A stretch of DNA of 64,000 nt. It comes from a virus. The position numbers and the translations under genes were made by a program. The notes under the pieces are model-generated. The model saw only the letters and a list, made by a program, of their open reading frames with translations. It was not told the DNA's origin and made no database searches. Shown here one piece after another: positions 14,848-22,596 of this stretch; position 1 is the stretch's first letter; each line of letters opens with the position of its first letter. The stretch lies in the IMG/VR virus record IMGVR_UViG_3300034524_000090, positions 1 through 64,000 of that record. One strand, 5' to 3'.

Positions 14848-15285
14848 ATGGCAGTTAAAATGTTTTTTGACGCTAAAGCTTATCCTTCTTTTAAAGCTCC
14901 GCAGAAAGATTTGGTTGCAGGCCGTGTTGTAGTTGCTGGTACTGATGGTGTAGTAGATTATCCTGCTGATGCTACCATTGGTGGTATTAAAGGAATTATT
15001 GCTCAAAACGTTATAGCCCCTAATGTAAATACCCATATTCTACCTAGTATTAACAATGTTGCCCGCTATGGTGAAGTAGTTGGTGTTTATATCCAGCCTG
15101 GCACTATTATTGAAACCGATCAGATTGTTGATAATGTGGCTATTGGTGATGTCTTGTATGCCGCTGAAGGAGCCGATGCTGGCAAACTAACCAAGACTGA
15201 TCCTAATACTGGTACTGGTACTCCTATTGCTAAAGCATTGACTGCTGGCAATGCTGGTACTTTTGTTCGTATTATGCTTCTATAA
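14848..15285 (+). CDS. capsid decoration/stabilisation protein (DUF2190-like)
   Basis: A 145-residue beta-rich protein with many Gly, Val and Ala residues: VVVAGTDGVVDYPADATIGG, then GDVLYAAEGADAGKLT and TPIAKALTAGNAGTFVRIMLL. The pattern matches small proteins encoded just before the major capsid protein in many phages, which fold as capsid spikes or cement. It follows the scaffold gene directly with a GGGGAGGT site. Family assignment is by pattern and place. Confidence 0.72.
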   Translation: MAVKMFFDAKAYPSFKAPQKDLVAGRVVVAGTDGVVDYPADATIGGIKGIIAQNVIAPNVNTHILPSINNVARYGEVVGVYIQPGTIIETDQIVDNVAIGDVLYAAEGADAGKLTKTDPNTGTGTPIAKALTAGNAGTFVRIMLL

Positions 15286-15317
15286 TTTTTAGAATTTATC
15301 AAAGGGAGTGATATACA

Positions 15318-16190
15318 TTGTTTGATAAAGCTATGAATGAACTTGAAAAAATTAAACTAATGCAGAGTGTAGCTGAAGATCCGAAGGCCCGTAGGGCTTT
15401 TGCCGCTTCTCTTTCTATTCCTGTTCGTCAGGTAGTTGCTGAACAGACTTCTGTTCGCAGTATTTTTGCCGAAGATCCTCTTCCTGCTGGCGCTTTGGCA
15501 AGCTATCCTTGTGATTTTGGCGAAACTACTGCTTGGCTTCTCCCCCGCCTTGGGGCCACTCCTGTTAATCAGGTAGATGGCGATGAAGTTTTAGTACCTA
15601 CTTTTGAGATTACTGGCCGTATTTCCTTTAAAATGTCTTATGCACGTGATGGTCGTTACAATGTGTCGGATCGTGCAAAACAGCGTCTTGCCAATGATAT
15701 TATTAAACAGGAAGAAGAAGCAGGTTGGTCTGTTATTAGGGCCTCTGTTCCTGCTAGTAACGTGATTACTGTTGCTGGTACTGAGGGAACCTATTTCTCG
15801 AAAAAACTGATTAATGAAATGATTGCAAAAATGCAATCTATTGGACTTGAGCCTAGTTTAATTGTTTGTTCTGTTAATAGTTTTGCTGAGATCCGTGAAT
15901 GGGATAATACTAAGTTGGATGAAGTAACTCGGCGTGAAGTATTCCAAAATGCTGGCCTCAAGAGTATTTGGGGTGTACCCGTAATGGCTTTGCGTCGATT
16001 AGCTGATACTGAAGTCTATCTGTTTGATACAAGCCGTTATGGTGTGATGCCTATTCGTCAGAATCTTGTAACTTTTGACGATCCTACTGTTGTGCCTGAT
16101 CTTAAGATTGGCATTATTGCTTATGAGGAAATTGGTTTTGGTGTGCTTGATTCTAGGGCTGTCGTGAAAGGTGTTATTACTCGTAGCTAA
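15318..16190 (+). CDS. major capsid protein
   Basis: Main head subunit, expected HK97 fold. TTG start with AAAGGGAGTG upstream. The 290-residue protein has a helical N-terminal arm, GDEVLVPTFEITGRISFKM (E-loop-like strands), a spine helix region GRYNVSDRAKQRLANDIIKQEEEA (described here in part), and a C-terminal domain with GVPVMALRRLAD and VLDSRAVVKGVI. Codon use is more GC-rich than in neighbouring genes, as expected for the most expressed gene. It follows the decoration gene and is followed by a strong RNA hairpin. Confidence 0.85.
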   Translation: MFDKAMNELEKIKLMQSVAEDPKARRAFAASLSIPVRQVVAEQTSVRSIFAEDPLPAGALASYPCDFGETTAWLLPRLGATPVNQVDGDEVLVPTFEITGRISFKMSYARDGRYNVSDRAKQRLANDIIKQEEEAGWSVIRASVPASNVITVAGTEGTYFSKKLINEMIAKMQSIGLEPSLIVCSVNSFAEIREWDNTKLDEVTRREVFQNAGLKSIWGVPVMALRRLADTEVYLFDTSRYGVMPIRQNLVTFDDPTVVPDLKIGIIAYEEIGFGVLDSRAVVKGVITRS

Positions 16191-16208
16191 ATAGTTCTTA
16201 TTTGGTAT

Positions 16209-16285
16209 AGCGGCCCCATGTCATAATTGTTAATGCTCCGTTTAGCGGAGAATAAATTGGTTTGAATATGCGGCATGGGGCCGCT
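16209..16285 (+). promoter_or_regulatory. long-range GC-rich RNA structure after the capsid gene
   Basis: AGCGGCCCCATG (16209-16220) pairs perfectly over 12 bp with CATGGGGCCGCT (16274-16285), enclosing a second hairpin CTCCG-TTTAG-CGGAG (16236-16250). There is no T tract, so it is not a standard terminator. It may be an mRNA processing or stabilising element that lets capsid mRNA accumulate over the downstream genes. Confidence 0.7.
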
Positions 16286-16312
16286 GTTAAATAATATATA
16301 GGAGGGTTAGCG

Positions 16313-16711
16313 TTGAAATATAAAAATAATTTGTCTTGTACTTTAGTTGTAGGTAGTATTAGGTTTGAACCTCATGGTATGATTGATATAAATGAGGCGC
16401 GGTTAGGAGAGGAAAATATTAATTTATTAAAAGAGGCTATTGATAATAAATTTATTAGTAAAATTTATGATGAAGATGTTGGAGAAGTAAAGGAAGAAAA
16501 AGGTGAGACTATTGTAGTTGGTAATGTAGATGATAATTATATTAATCTATTTAATCTCCATTGGCGAGTTTTCGAGAAGGAAATAGAAAAAATTGACGAT
16601 GTAAATATTATTTTAGAACTAGAGCAGTATGCTATCGAGACAGACAAATCTTCGGCTTATAAAAAAATATTGTATAATAGGAAATTGGCATTGCAAAGAG
16701 ATGATGGATAA
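16313..16711 (+). CDS. hypothetical protein, probable head-tail region
   Basis: TTG start behind AGGAGGG. The 132-residue product has a beta-rich start (LSCTLVVGSIRFEPHG) and an acidic helical second half. No family is recognised. It is the first gene after the capsid hairpin and its stop overlaps the start of the connector gene, so a structural or chaperone role at the head-tail joint is a guess from position. Confidence 0.6.
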   Translation: MKYKNNLSCTLVVGSIRFEPHGMIDINEARLGEENINLLKEAIDNKFISKIYDEDVGEVKEEKGETIVVGNVDDNYINLFNLHWRVFEKEIEKIDDVNIILELEQYAIETDKSSAYKKILYNRKLALQRDDG

Positions 16712-17118
16712 TGCCTAACTTGGCTGATGTTATTCAAAATATAAGAATCCGTATAGGCGATTATGATGCATCTAATCAACGTTATAATGATGATTTTATT
16801 AAAAGAATTATTTCTATGGCACTTAGCAGTACCCCATTGAATAATTTAATTACTAATTTATTTATTAATGGGGATGATTTTAACAGAGTTATTACTCCTG
16901 CTGAGGAGAATTTAATTGCTATAAAAAGTCATTTGCAATATTTATATTCGTTAAAAACTACAACAGATAGGGATAATATTAGTATTACAAAGGGTCGTTT
17001 GCGTATCGATAATACCCAACAAAGCCGTGATATTGCTAATTCAATTACTATGGTTGAAGAAGAATTTAATAAAGCACTTTATTATAGTTTTGGTGTGAGT
17101 GGGGTACGGGTAGAATGA
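16711..17118 (+). CDS. head-tail connector protein, gp6/gp15-like
   Basis: A 135-residue mainly helical protein: DVIQNIRIRIGDYDASNQRYNDDFIKRII (given only in outline), a central loop and a C-terminal helix ending FNKALYYSFGVSGVRVE. The opening D..Q.IR.R.GD......Y.D..I is the usual start of phage connector/adaptor proteins that dock on the portal. It overlaps both neighbours by a few bases. Confidence 0.6.
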   Translation: MPNLADVIQNIRIRIGDYDASNQRYNDDFIKRIISMALSSTPLNNLITNLFINGDDFNRVITPAEENLIAIKSHLQYLYSLKTTTDRDNISITKGRLRIDNTQQSRDIANSITMVEEEFNKALYYSFGVSGVRVE

Positions 17119-17564
17119 TTAAAATACCTGATGCCAGTAGAATTGTTTCTTTGATCAGTGAAATTAATCATATTTATCCTGATACGATACAGATTTATAG
17201 GATTAAATCTCAACAGTATTGTCCTAGAAATCATTATGATCCTATTAGAAAAGTCGCTACTGATGTGAATTGTCCTATTTGTAAAGGCAAGGGTATTATT
17301 TATGAATATGAAAGTATTACTTTACCTGCTAATATAGATTATGTTGACGAAATACAGGCTCAATTTATCGAAGCAGGTACGGTTTTTATTGATAAATTAT
17401 ATATAACAATAGATAAAAACGAAATTACGACATATAATATTGAGCCTGATCAGATACAGTTTATTATGTATGATAATGTTAAATATAAAGTTAAGCAGTT
17501 CAGGAAGGAATATTTGAATGGTATTTATTATGAATTAGTTTTAGAAGTTGAAAGGATCGACTAG
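17115..17564 (+). CDS. head-closure / joining protein with a zinc-knuckle motif
   Basis: 149 residues. After a helix comes QYCPRNHYDPIRKV, then VNCPICKGKGIIYEY, four Cys/His groups that may bind zinc, followed by beta-strands to the end. The CPxCxGxG motif with a beta domain is common in phage head-tail joining proteins. Start overlaps the previous gene by 4 nt. Confidence 0.55.
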   Translation: MIKIPDASRIVSLISEINHIYPDTIQIYRIKSQQYCPRNHYDPIRKVATDVNCPICKGKGIIYEYESITLPANIDYVDEIQAQFIEAGTVFIDKLYITIDKNEITTYNIEPDQIQFIMYDNVKYKVKQFRKEYLNGIYYELVLEVERID

Positions 17565-17567
17565 TTA

Positions 17568-18269
17568 ATGTTTGAGGAACTAATTCAGATGGCTATAGCA
17601 TTGACTGTAAATTCAATTAAAACTTTAACTATAGAAGATAATCATGAAGAGATAGAACGGAAAATAGAAAAATTAAGTAAGGTTTTTGAACAAGATAGCT
17701 TAACACAACTCATGAAGAGTGCTGGTAAAGAACTTAAAAAACAAGTGTTAAATAAGGGTAATTGGGCTTCTTCTTATGATTTAAGCGATTATGGGCAATT
17801 ATTGAATTATTTAGCCAATGAAGAGCCAACAGTTATTTATGATACTAAAACATCTAAAGTGGTGCTTGGATTTGGTAATATTGCCAATCTTAATCAAATA
17901 AAACGTTCTGCCGACACAGGTTTAATTAGATTGAGTCGTGATGGTCAAGTACGGGAAATTAATTTAAAAGCAGGCGATTTTCCTTATTGGATTGCGGCAG
18001 AATTTGGTATTTTGGCTCGTGGTGAAGATCCTCCAGGTTATTTAGGCTTACCCCCAAGAAAATCAACTACAAAGTATTCTCCTTTAAAACTAGATTCGCT
18101 TAAACCTAGTGGTAAACCTCATTTCATTATGGTTAAATCTAAAGTTAGACCGCCGCATCCAGGTGTTTATCCTACAAGATTATTTAGACGTGGGTTAAAT
18201 GTTGTGCGTCAAAAACAATTTATTGAAAAGAAATTGGATGCTTTAGTTAAAAAAGCCCTGCAATCTTAA
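17568..18269 (+). CDS. neck / minor tail protein, HK97 gp10-like
   Basis: 233 residues with an N-terminal helical part and a C-terminal segment HFIMVKSKVRPPHPGVYPTR followed by LFRRGLNVVRQKQF, close to the HPG...F.R.A motif at the end of gp10-like tail completion proteins. It also carries a loop GEDPPGYLGLPPRKSTT. Position after the closure protein supports a neck or tail-terminator role. Confidence 0.6.
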   Translation: MFEELIQMAIALTVNSIKTLTIEDNHEEIERKIEKLSKVFEQDSLTQLMKSAGKELKKQVLNKGNWASSYDLSDYGQLLNYLANEEPTVIYDTKTSKVVLGFGNIANLNQIKRSADTGLIRLSRDGQVREINLKAGDFPYWIAAEFGILARGEDPPGYLGLPPRKSTTKYSPLKLDSLKPSGKPHFIMVKSKVRPPHPGVYPTRLFRRGLNVVRQKQFIEKKLDALVKKALQS

Positions 18270-18285
18270 TTGGGGGTGAGTTTTA

Positions 18286-18639
18286 TTGAGTGAATTTGAT
18301 GTTTTACAAGAGCGTATTACGGCGTTAAAAAGTGAAAATAATTTAGTTCATGAACAGTTGGCCCAACAGATAAGTAATGTTTCACAAATGTTAGTTGAAG
18401 AACGTAGAAGAACTAATGGTAGTTTAGATAAATTAGGCATTGAGATGCAAAGAATGAGAGAAACTTTTGAAGAAAAGATAAATGTATTATCAACCAATAT
18501 TGATGATATACAAGCGCAGGTTGTTGTTTTAACCCAATCAAGACCAGATTGGAAAAATTCATATATAATAACTTTTTTAAGTACCTTATGTGGAATACTT
18601 ATGTCGTATGTTATTACTATGAAGTTTTTTGTTAGGTAG
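18286..18639 (+). CDS. coiled-coil protein with a C-terminal membrane helix
   Basis: TTG start after GGGGGTGAG. About 85 residues of heptad coiled coil are followed by one hydrophobic helix (IITFLSTLCGILMSYVITM) near the C-terminus. This is the build of XhlA-like haemolysin/holin partner proteins, but its place between neck genes is unusual for lysis. A membrane-linked role during infection or lysis is possible. Confidence 0.6.
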   Translation: MSEFDVLQERITALKSENNLVHEQLAQQISNVSQMLVEERRRTNGSLDKLGIEMQRMRETFEEKINVLSTNIDDIQAQVVVLTQSRPDWKNSYIITFLSTLCGILMSYVITMKFFVR

Positions 18640-18662
18640 TTGGTTAAAGGTGGCGAAGTCCG

Positions 18663-19364
18663 ATGGGCATGTCACGACTAAGGAATATAGAAGCCAGTTT
18701 GTATTATTATATTTTTGATTTGCTTTCTATAAAAAATGACCCTAATGATGCGACATTGTTACCATTATCTACAACTAACTTTAAATTTCCTAAAGGCGAA
18801 ATAAATTTTTTTAAGCCTATAGCGGTTTATGTTGACGGTATTTTAGCTCAAAATTATGTAATTAATTATAATGAGGGGACAGTAATTTTTAATAATCCCC
18901 TTTCTACTGATGTAGTATGTACTGCCGATTATTATTATACTCCTGTTAAGGTGTTAACAGCTTTTCCTGATATGTTAAATGAAGTTGTAATTTTGCCATC
19001 AGTAGCTATTGAATACGATGAAAGTAGTTATATGCCAGTAGAGCTTGGTACATCTACAAAAAAAGAAGCACGTCATCAGTTTACATTTGGCGTTTTTGCA
19101 GGTAGTGGTGCTGAAAAACTTGATATTAGTGATAAATTAATTGAAAATATGTTTGACAAAACAATACCTTTAATCGACTTTAATATTGCTTTTCCATTGA
19201 CAGCAGATGGTTTTTTAAATGTTAGTTTTAATAAAGAAAAACAAACAATTGGATTTTTGGATTTTGAGGAGGTTGTTCAAAGATCATTTAGGACTGAAAA
19301 ATATGGCGACATAGAACTCAATGTGATGCTGATTGATGCTGTTGTTGTTGATTATATTCTTTAA
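18663..19364 (+). CDS. tail completion / tail terminator candidate
   Basis: 233 residues with beta-rich sequence. The first half contains KPIAVYVDGILAQNYVINYN, a short repeat-like beta module, and the second half LPSVAIEYDESSYMPVELG then KKEARHQFTFGVFAG, reminiscent of tail terminator proteins that have a conserved centre V..E........ELG......F...V.A. It immediately precedes the tail tube gene. Assignment is mainly by position. Confidence 0.5.
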   Translation: MGMSRLRNIEASLYYYIFDLLSIKNDPNDATLLPLSTTNFKFPKGEINFFKPIAVYVDGILAQNYVINYNEGTVIFNNPLSTDVVCTADYYYTPVKVLTAFPDMLNEVVILPSVAIEYDESSYMPVELGTSTKKEARHQFTFGVFAGSGAEKLDISDKLIENMFDKTIPLIDFNIAFPLTADGFLNVSFNKEKQTIGFLDFEEVVQRSFRTEKYGDIELNVMLIDAVVVDYIL

Positions 19365-19381
19365 AAAAGGAGTGATTTGCT

Positions 19382-20935
19382 TTGGCAAAACCTACCAGGG
19401 TAAGATATTCTAGTGTTGGTGTTTTTGTTGATGATATTGATATGGATCGTGTACAGACTGTAGGAGCTAGTACACGATACAACGATCAGGAACTTCGTGA
19501 ATTAGGTACTCTAAATATTATTGAAGTTGCTGAGGATTTGCCGACTATTGATGTAATTCTTGACACTAATGAATATGGTTCCAATAAGACTTTGGCTACT
19601 TTTGCCAATAAAGGCTTTGGGTGTAGGGTGTTTGCTGTACCTACTGATACCGCCGCAGGTTCTAATAAAGTTAAACTTGAAGCAGGTGCAGTAGTAATTA
19701 ATGGGGTTCGTATTCCTGTGCAAGCCGCCGAGATTGAGATTACCCAACGTGGAGCTTATACTATTTCTATTAAGCCTGATCCGAATGCTAGTCCACAATA
19801 CAGTCTAACAGTTGATGCGTATGATGCGACCAATAATCCTAATCCTACTCCTCCTGCTGTACCTGCTGGCGAAGTAGGAATTGCTCAAATTAGTGCAACT
19901 GATGATACTTTGGTTGTAACTCAAGATATGATTACTGATATACGTGATTTCAAGACTATTAATATAACCGATTTTGAATTGGCTAAGGCTGATATTTATA
20001 TTCCTGTTATTCCGTCTGGTTCTAATACGATTGAACGTACCTGTTATTTAGAGAATGTTTATATTACTCGTATTGATATGTCTTATTCTGTAGACGGTGT
20101 TGCTACTGAAAACTATTCTGCTGAAACTGATGCTAAGAAATGGCTATTTAATGATGCTAAACAGGTCATTGTAGAACAGTTTAGGGCTACCAATGATCAG
20201 ACAACTTATACTTTGGCCTATACGCCTACTAAATTGGCCGATGGTAGGTATTATCTGAAAATTGTTAAGAATGGTCAGGAAATTGATGCTACAGTTGATC
20301 CTGCTACTAAAACTGTAACCTTCTCTCCTGCTTTGGTGTTGGGCGATCAGGTAAAAATCAGGTATTGTTCCAACCAGGGTGGTTTATTCCATGTTCAAAC
20401 TGATAATATGGTGCCCGATAGTTATGAACATCCTGGCGGTGTAAGAAGGGCCTATGTTGAGGTTTATTTAACTGAAGGTGGTTCTGATAATAAACTTGGC
20501 CGTGTTCAGTCTAGTAGGATTACTGCTAATTTAACTCGTCAAGCTCTCCAGGAACTTGGTAAGATGAAGCCTTATGATCGTCCGTTGAATTTGCCTGTTG
20601 AGATTACTGCTTCTCTGGAATTTACTGATAGTGATCTTGAGGTTTTGGCAAGGTTGGCTGGCAAGGCTTATAATCCTGATACTGGTGTTGATCCGAGTGT
20701 TGTTGAGCTTAATGTGCGAGATCTTTTGAAAGACCGTGGTCTTTTGATTGAGATTTATAGGCTCGACGATGAAAAACGGGCCAAGTTGCCTGCTAATCAT
20801 CCTTGGCTGTATCCGCTAAAGAAGATTAGGATACCCTATCTGATCCCGACTTCTGAAAACTGGGAAGTGCGGGTTGAAAATAATGCTACTCAGACGTTTG
20901 AATTTAGGAGTTATCAGTTGCAGATTACTGCTTAG
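19382..20935 (+). CDS. major tail (tube) protein with an inserted domain
   Basis: TTG start behind AAAGGAGTG. The 517-residue protein starts with tube-like beta strands (PTRVRYSSVGVFVDDIDM; LPTIDVILDTNEYGSNKTL), has a variable middle with Pro-rich linker NPNPTPPAVPAGE, a further beta domain ending in YCSNQGG, and closes with GRVQSSRITANLTRQALQEL and YQLQITA. Codon use is more GC-rich than around it, like the capsid gene, in line with high expression. It is larger than typical tube proteins, probably because of surface domains. A sheath was considered and not supported. Confidence 0.68.
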   Translation: MAKPTRVRYSSVGVFVDDIDMDRVQTVGASTRYNDQELRELGTLNIIEVAEDLPTIDVILDTNEYGSNKTLATFANKGFGCRVFAVPTDTAAGSNKVKLEAGAVVINGVRIPVQAAEIEITQRGAYTISIKPDPNASPQYSLTVDAYDATNNPNPTPPAVPAGEVGIAQISATDDTLVVTQDMITDIRDFKTINITDFELAKADIYIPVIPSGSNTIERTCYLENVYITRIDMSYSVDGVATENYSAETDAKKWLFNDAKQVIVEQFRATNDQTTYTLAYTPTKLADGRYYLKIVKNGQEIDATVDPATKTVTFSPALVLGDQVKIRYCSNQGGLFHVQTDNMVPDSYEHPGGVRRAYVEVYLTEGGSDNKLGRVQSSRITANLTRQALQELGKMKPYDRPLNLPVEITASLEFTDSDLEVLARLAGKAYNPDTGVDPSVVELNVRDLLKDRGLLIEIYRLDDEKRAKLPANHPWLYPLKKIRIPYLIPTSENWEVRVENNATQTFEFRSYQLQITA

Positions 20936-20971
20936 TTTTACATTTTAAATTAAGGAAGGGGGGTTGGGTTT

Positions 20972-21124
20972 ATGGTTGATTATTTGCATGTAAGAGCTGT
21001 AGATCCTAATGCTTTGTATAAATCTGATGGGACAGTTATAGCGTTAGGTAGAGCTTATAGTCGAGGTGAATATATTGTAAAAGAAAATAAGATATATATA
21101 CCTAATCCGTTTTTGATGGTTTAA
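20972..21124 (+). CDS. 50-residue hypothetical protein
   Basis: ATG at 20972 after AAGGAAGGGGGGTTGGG; product MVDYLHVRAVDPNALYKSDG... with a closing KIYIPNPFLMV. No family recognised. It reads like a small beta protein and stands in a good operon position between the tail tube and the next gene. Confidence 0.55.
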   Translation: MVDYLHVRAVDPNALYKSDGTVIALGRAYSRGEYIVKENKIYIPNPFLMV

Positions 21125-21191
21125 GGGTATTTGATATGGTGATGACAAATGGTAAAAATAAAACCTAATAATAAGTTGGGGGTAGGTTTAA

Positions 21192-21455
21192 TTGGTCTTA
21201 GGAAGTAAAAATAGTAAGGATCGGGAAATTCTCCTGAATAAAATTTCAGGGGCAATTACGAGGGTTTTTGTAGAAGCTTTGAAAATACTTGAAACTAATA
21301 TTAAAGATGAAGAACTTTATAGGCAGTTGCGTTATAGAATTTTACAGACTGGCAATGAACAAATTAATTATGTTTATCGGCTTTTAAATCGATATGAAGT
21401 AGTGTATAAACCTGTACGGCGTGAAGTGTTTGAGCGTGACGATAAAAGAAGTTAA
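21192..21455 (+). CDS. 87-residue hypothetical tail-region protein
   Basis: TTG start after GGGGGTAGG. A mostly helical, basic product (MVLGSKNSKDREILLNKISG...). No family recognised. A strong terminator follows 11 nt after its stop, so it is the last gene of the abundant capsid-tube transcript. Confidence 0.55.
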   Translation: MVLGSKNSKDREILLNKISGAITRVFVEALKILETNIKDEELYRQLRYRILQTGNEQINYVYRLLNRYEVVYKPVRREVFERDDKRS

Positions 21456-21466
21456 GTAGCCTTGGA

Positions 21467-21506
21467 GGACAAAGGAATACCTACTGGTGTTCTTTTGTCC
21501 TTTTTT
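21467..21506 (+). terminator. Rho-independent terminator within the tail gene cluster
   Basis: A 15-bp stem with two G.U pairs (21467-21481 with 21486-21500, beginning GGACAAA and ending TTTGTCC), a TACT loop and six T residues. It lies between the 87-residue gene and the tail chaperone gene and would lower expression of the tape measure relative to capsid and tube. Confidence 0.85.
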
Positions 21507-21542
21507 ATCTTAATTGTTGAAAATTTATTAGGAGGGTTTACG

Positions 21543-22211
21543 ATGGGAGAGGCTAAAAATAAGGAACGTGAAAAACAGCTTAATGATGCTTTGCAGGAGA
21601 CAATAACTGGCTACAAGGTTTTTGAGGTTGAAGATTTCGGCACTGTTAAAGTAAGACATCCTTCTATCGAAGAAGGTCACATGGCCGATTATTATTACAC
21701 TAAAGCTTATAACAAGGCTCTTATGGATGATATTCCAATTAATGAGGAAATGGAAAAGATTATTAGAAAAAGAGGATTGTGGACTGAGGAAGACGATAAA
21801 AAGTTAAAAGAATTAGAAGAAAAAATTGGTAGCGTAATGACTGCAATTAGCAAAGTTAAAGGTGAAAAAGCGAAAGAACCTTTCTATAAAGAACTTAATG
21901 AACTTCAAAATGAACGCATTGCTTTGAGAAATAGATATAATAGTCATTTTAATTATACTGTTGAATCTATTGCGGAACAGCAACGGGTAAGTTATTTGAC
22001 TTGGGCTTGTACTTATAATACTGAAACTAATGAACGTCTATGGCCTACTTATGAAGATTTTAAAAAGGAAACCAATCAAAAAGCTGTGGCAGATATTGCT
22101 TTTAACCTTCTCTCGTTCTTGATGGGTTTGGATGACAAAATACTTTCTGAACCCCTCCAGGAACTCGAAGAAGGCCCTGGAGGGGAAGACAATACTGAGA
22201 GCAATAGCTAA
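21543..22211 (+). CDS. tail assembly chaperone, short form (gpG-like)
   Basis: ATG at 21543 has AGGAGGG 6 nt upstream; the longer in-frame opening before it runs through a terminator and is not used. The 222-residue product is highly charged and helical, with WTEEDDKKLKELEEK and AVADIAFNLLSFLMGLDDKI near the end. Placed directly before the tape measure, it matches the chaperone that coats the tape measure during tail assembly. The zero frame ends at 22211, but a +1 frameshift at 22152-22155 would fuse it to the next frame. Confidence 0.75.
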   Translation: MGEAKNKEREKQLNDALQETITGYKVFEVEDFGTVKVRHPSIEEGHMADYYYTKAYNKALMDDIPINEEMEKIIRKRGLWTEEDDKKLKELEEKIGSVMTAISKVKGEKAKEPFYKELNELQNERIALRNRYNSHFNYTVESIAEQQRVSYLTWACTYNTETNERLWPTYEDFKKETNQKAVADIAFNLLSFLMGLDDKILSEPLQELEEGPGGEDNTESNS

Positions 22212-22581
22212 AGGTGAAGGGTCAGCAGGTGCTAGGTGGCGTTTAATTTGGCGTTCTGCTAAAGCTTCTGGCACTGCCCCCTTCCCTGGTAATCCTGCTG
22301 ATTGGGATATTAATAAATTACGGTTAGTATATTGGGCTAATTTTTATGATTCTGTTTACAATAGTCTTAATCGTCCTCCACAGTGGGTTATTGAGGATGA
22401 TGAGTTGTTAGATAAATGGGCCGAAGAGCAAGGAAAAGAAATGGAAGAGCGTGCTGAAGCAGAATATCAAAAAGCCCAAAAGAATTTACACCATACGATG
22501 CCTACAGCTTGGGATAAGCCAACAGTTTTTGTAATAGAACGAGATAATTTAAGATACGATCCTATTCCACGTTCTGAGTAA
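22132..22581 (+). CDS. tail assembly chaperone, frameshift extension (gpT-like)
   Basis: This +1 frame overlaps the end of the short chaperone and has no ribosome binding site for its ATG at 22132. It continues KGEGSAGARWRLIWRSAKAS, TAPFPGNPADWDINKLRLVYW (outlined) and an acidic helical end. It is most simply read as the C-terminal part of a 345-residue fusion made by +1 frameshifting at overlapping CCC codons (22152-22155), comparable to lambda gpGT. The tape measure starts 15 nt after its stop. Confidence 0.72.
   Translation: MTKYFLNPSRNSKKALEGKTILRAIAKGEGSAGARWRLIWRSAKASGTAPFPGNPADWDINKLRLVYWANFYDSVYNSLNRPPQWVIEDDELLDKWAEEQGKEMEERAEAEYQKAQKNLHHTMPTAWDKPTVFVIERDNLRYDPIPRSE
22152..22185 (+). 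promoter_or_regulatory. probable +1 programmed frameshift site and stem-loop
   Basis: The zero frame reads GAA CCC CTC CAG. CCC followed by C lets a proline tRNA move from CCC (22152-22154) to CCC (22153-22155). The slip bases are also the 5' arm of a perfect 10-bp inverted repeat, CCCCTCCAGG (22152-22161) with CCTGGAGGGG (22176-22185). Overlapping proline codons are a known +1 shift type in Listeria phage PSA. Confidence 0.7.
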
Positions 22582-22596
22582 AAAGGGGGGACTACA

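Noticed and set aside
15591-15836. Minus-strand frame in the capsid gene
   Set aside because: Shadow of the capsid frame with no ribosome site.
19382-20935. Tail sheath protein (contractile tail)
   Set aside because: No sheath motifs are seen and no baseplate wedge genes are present; a tube-type tail protein fits better.
21133-21165. Ten-codon frame MVMTNGKNKT between small tail genes
   Set aside because: Too short to support, with no recognisable feature.
21462-21542. N-terminal extension of the tail chaperone from a TTG at 21462
   Set aside because: The stretch is the stem and T run of a terminator, lacks a ribosome site, and a perfect AGGAGGG precedes ATG at 21543.
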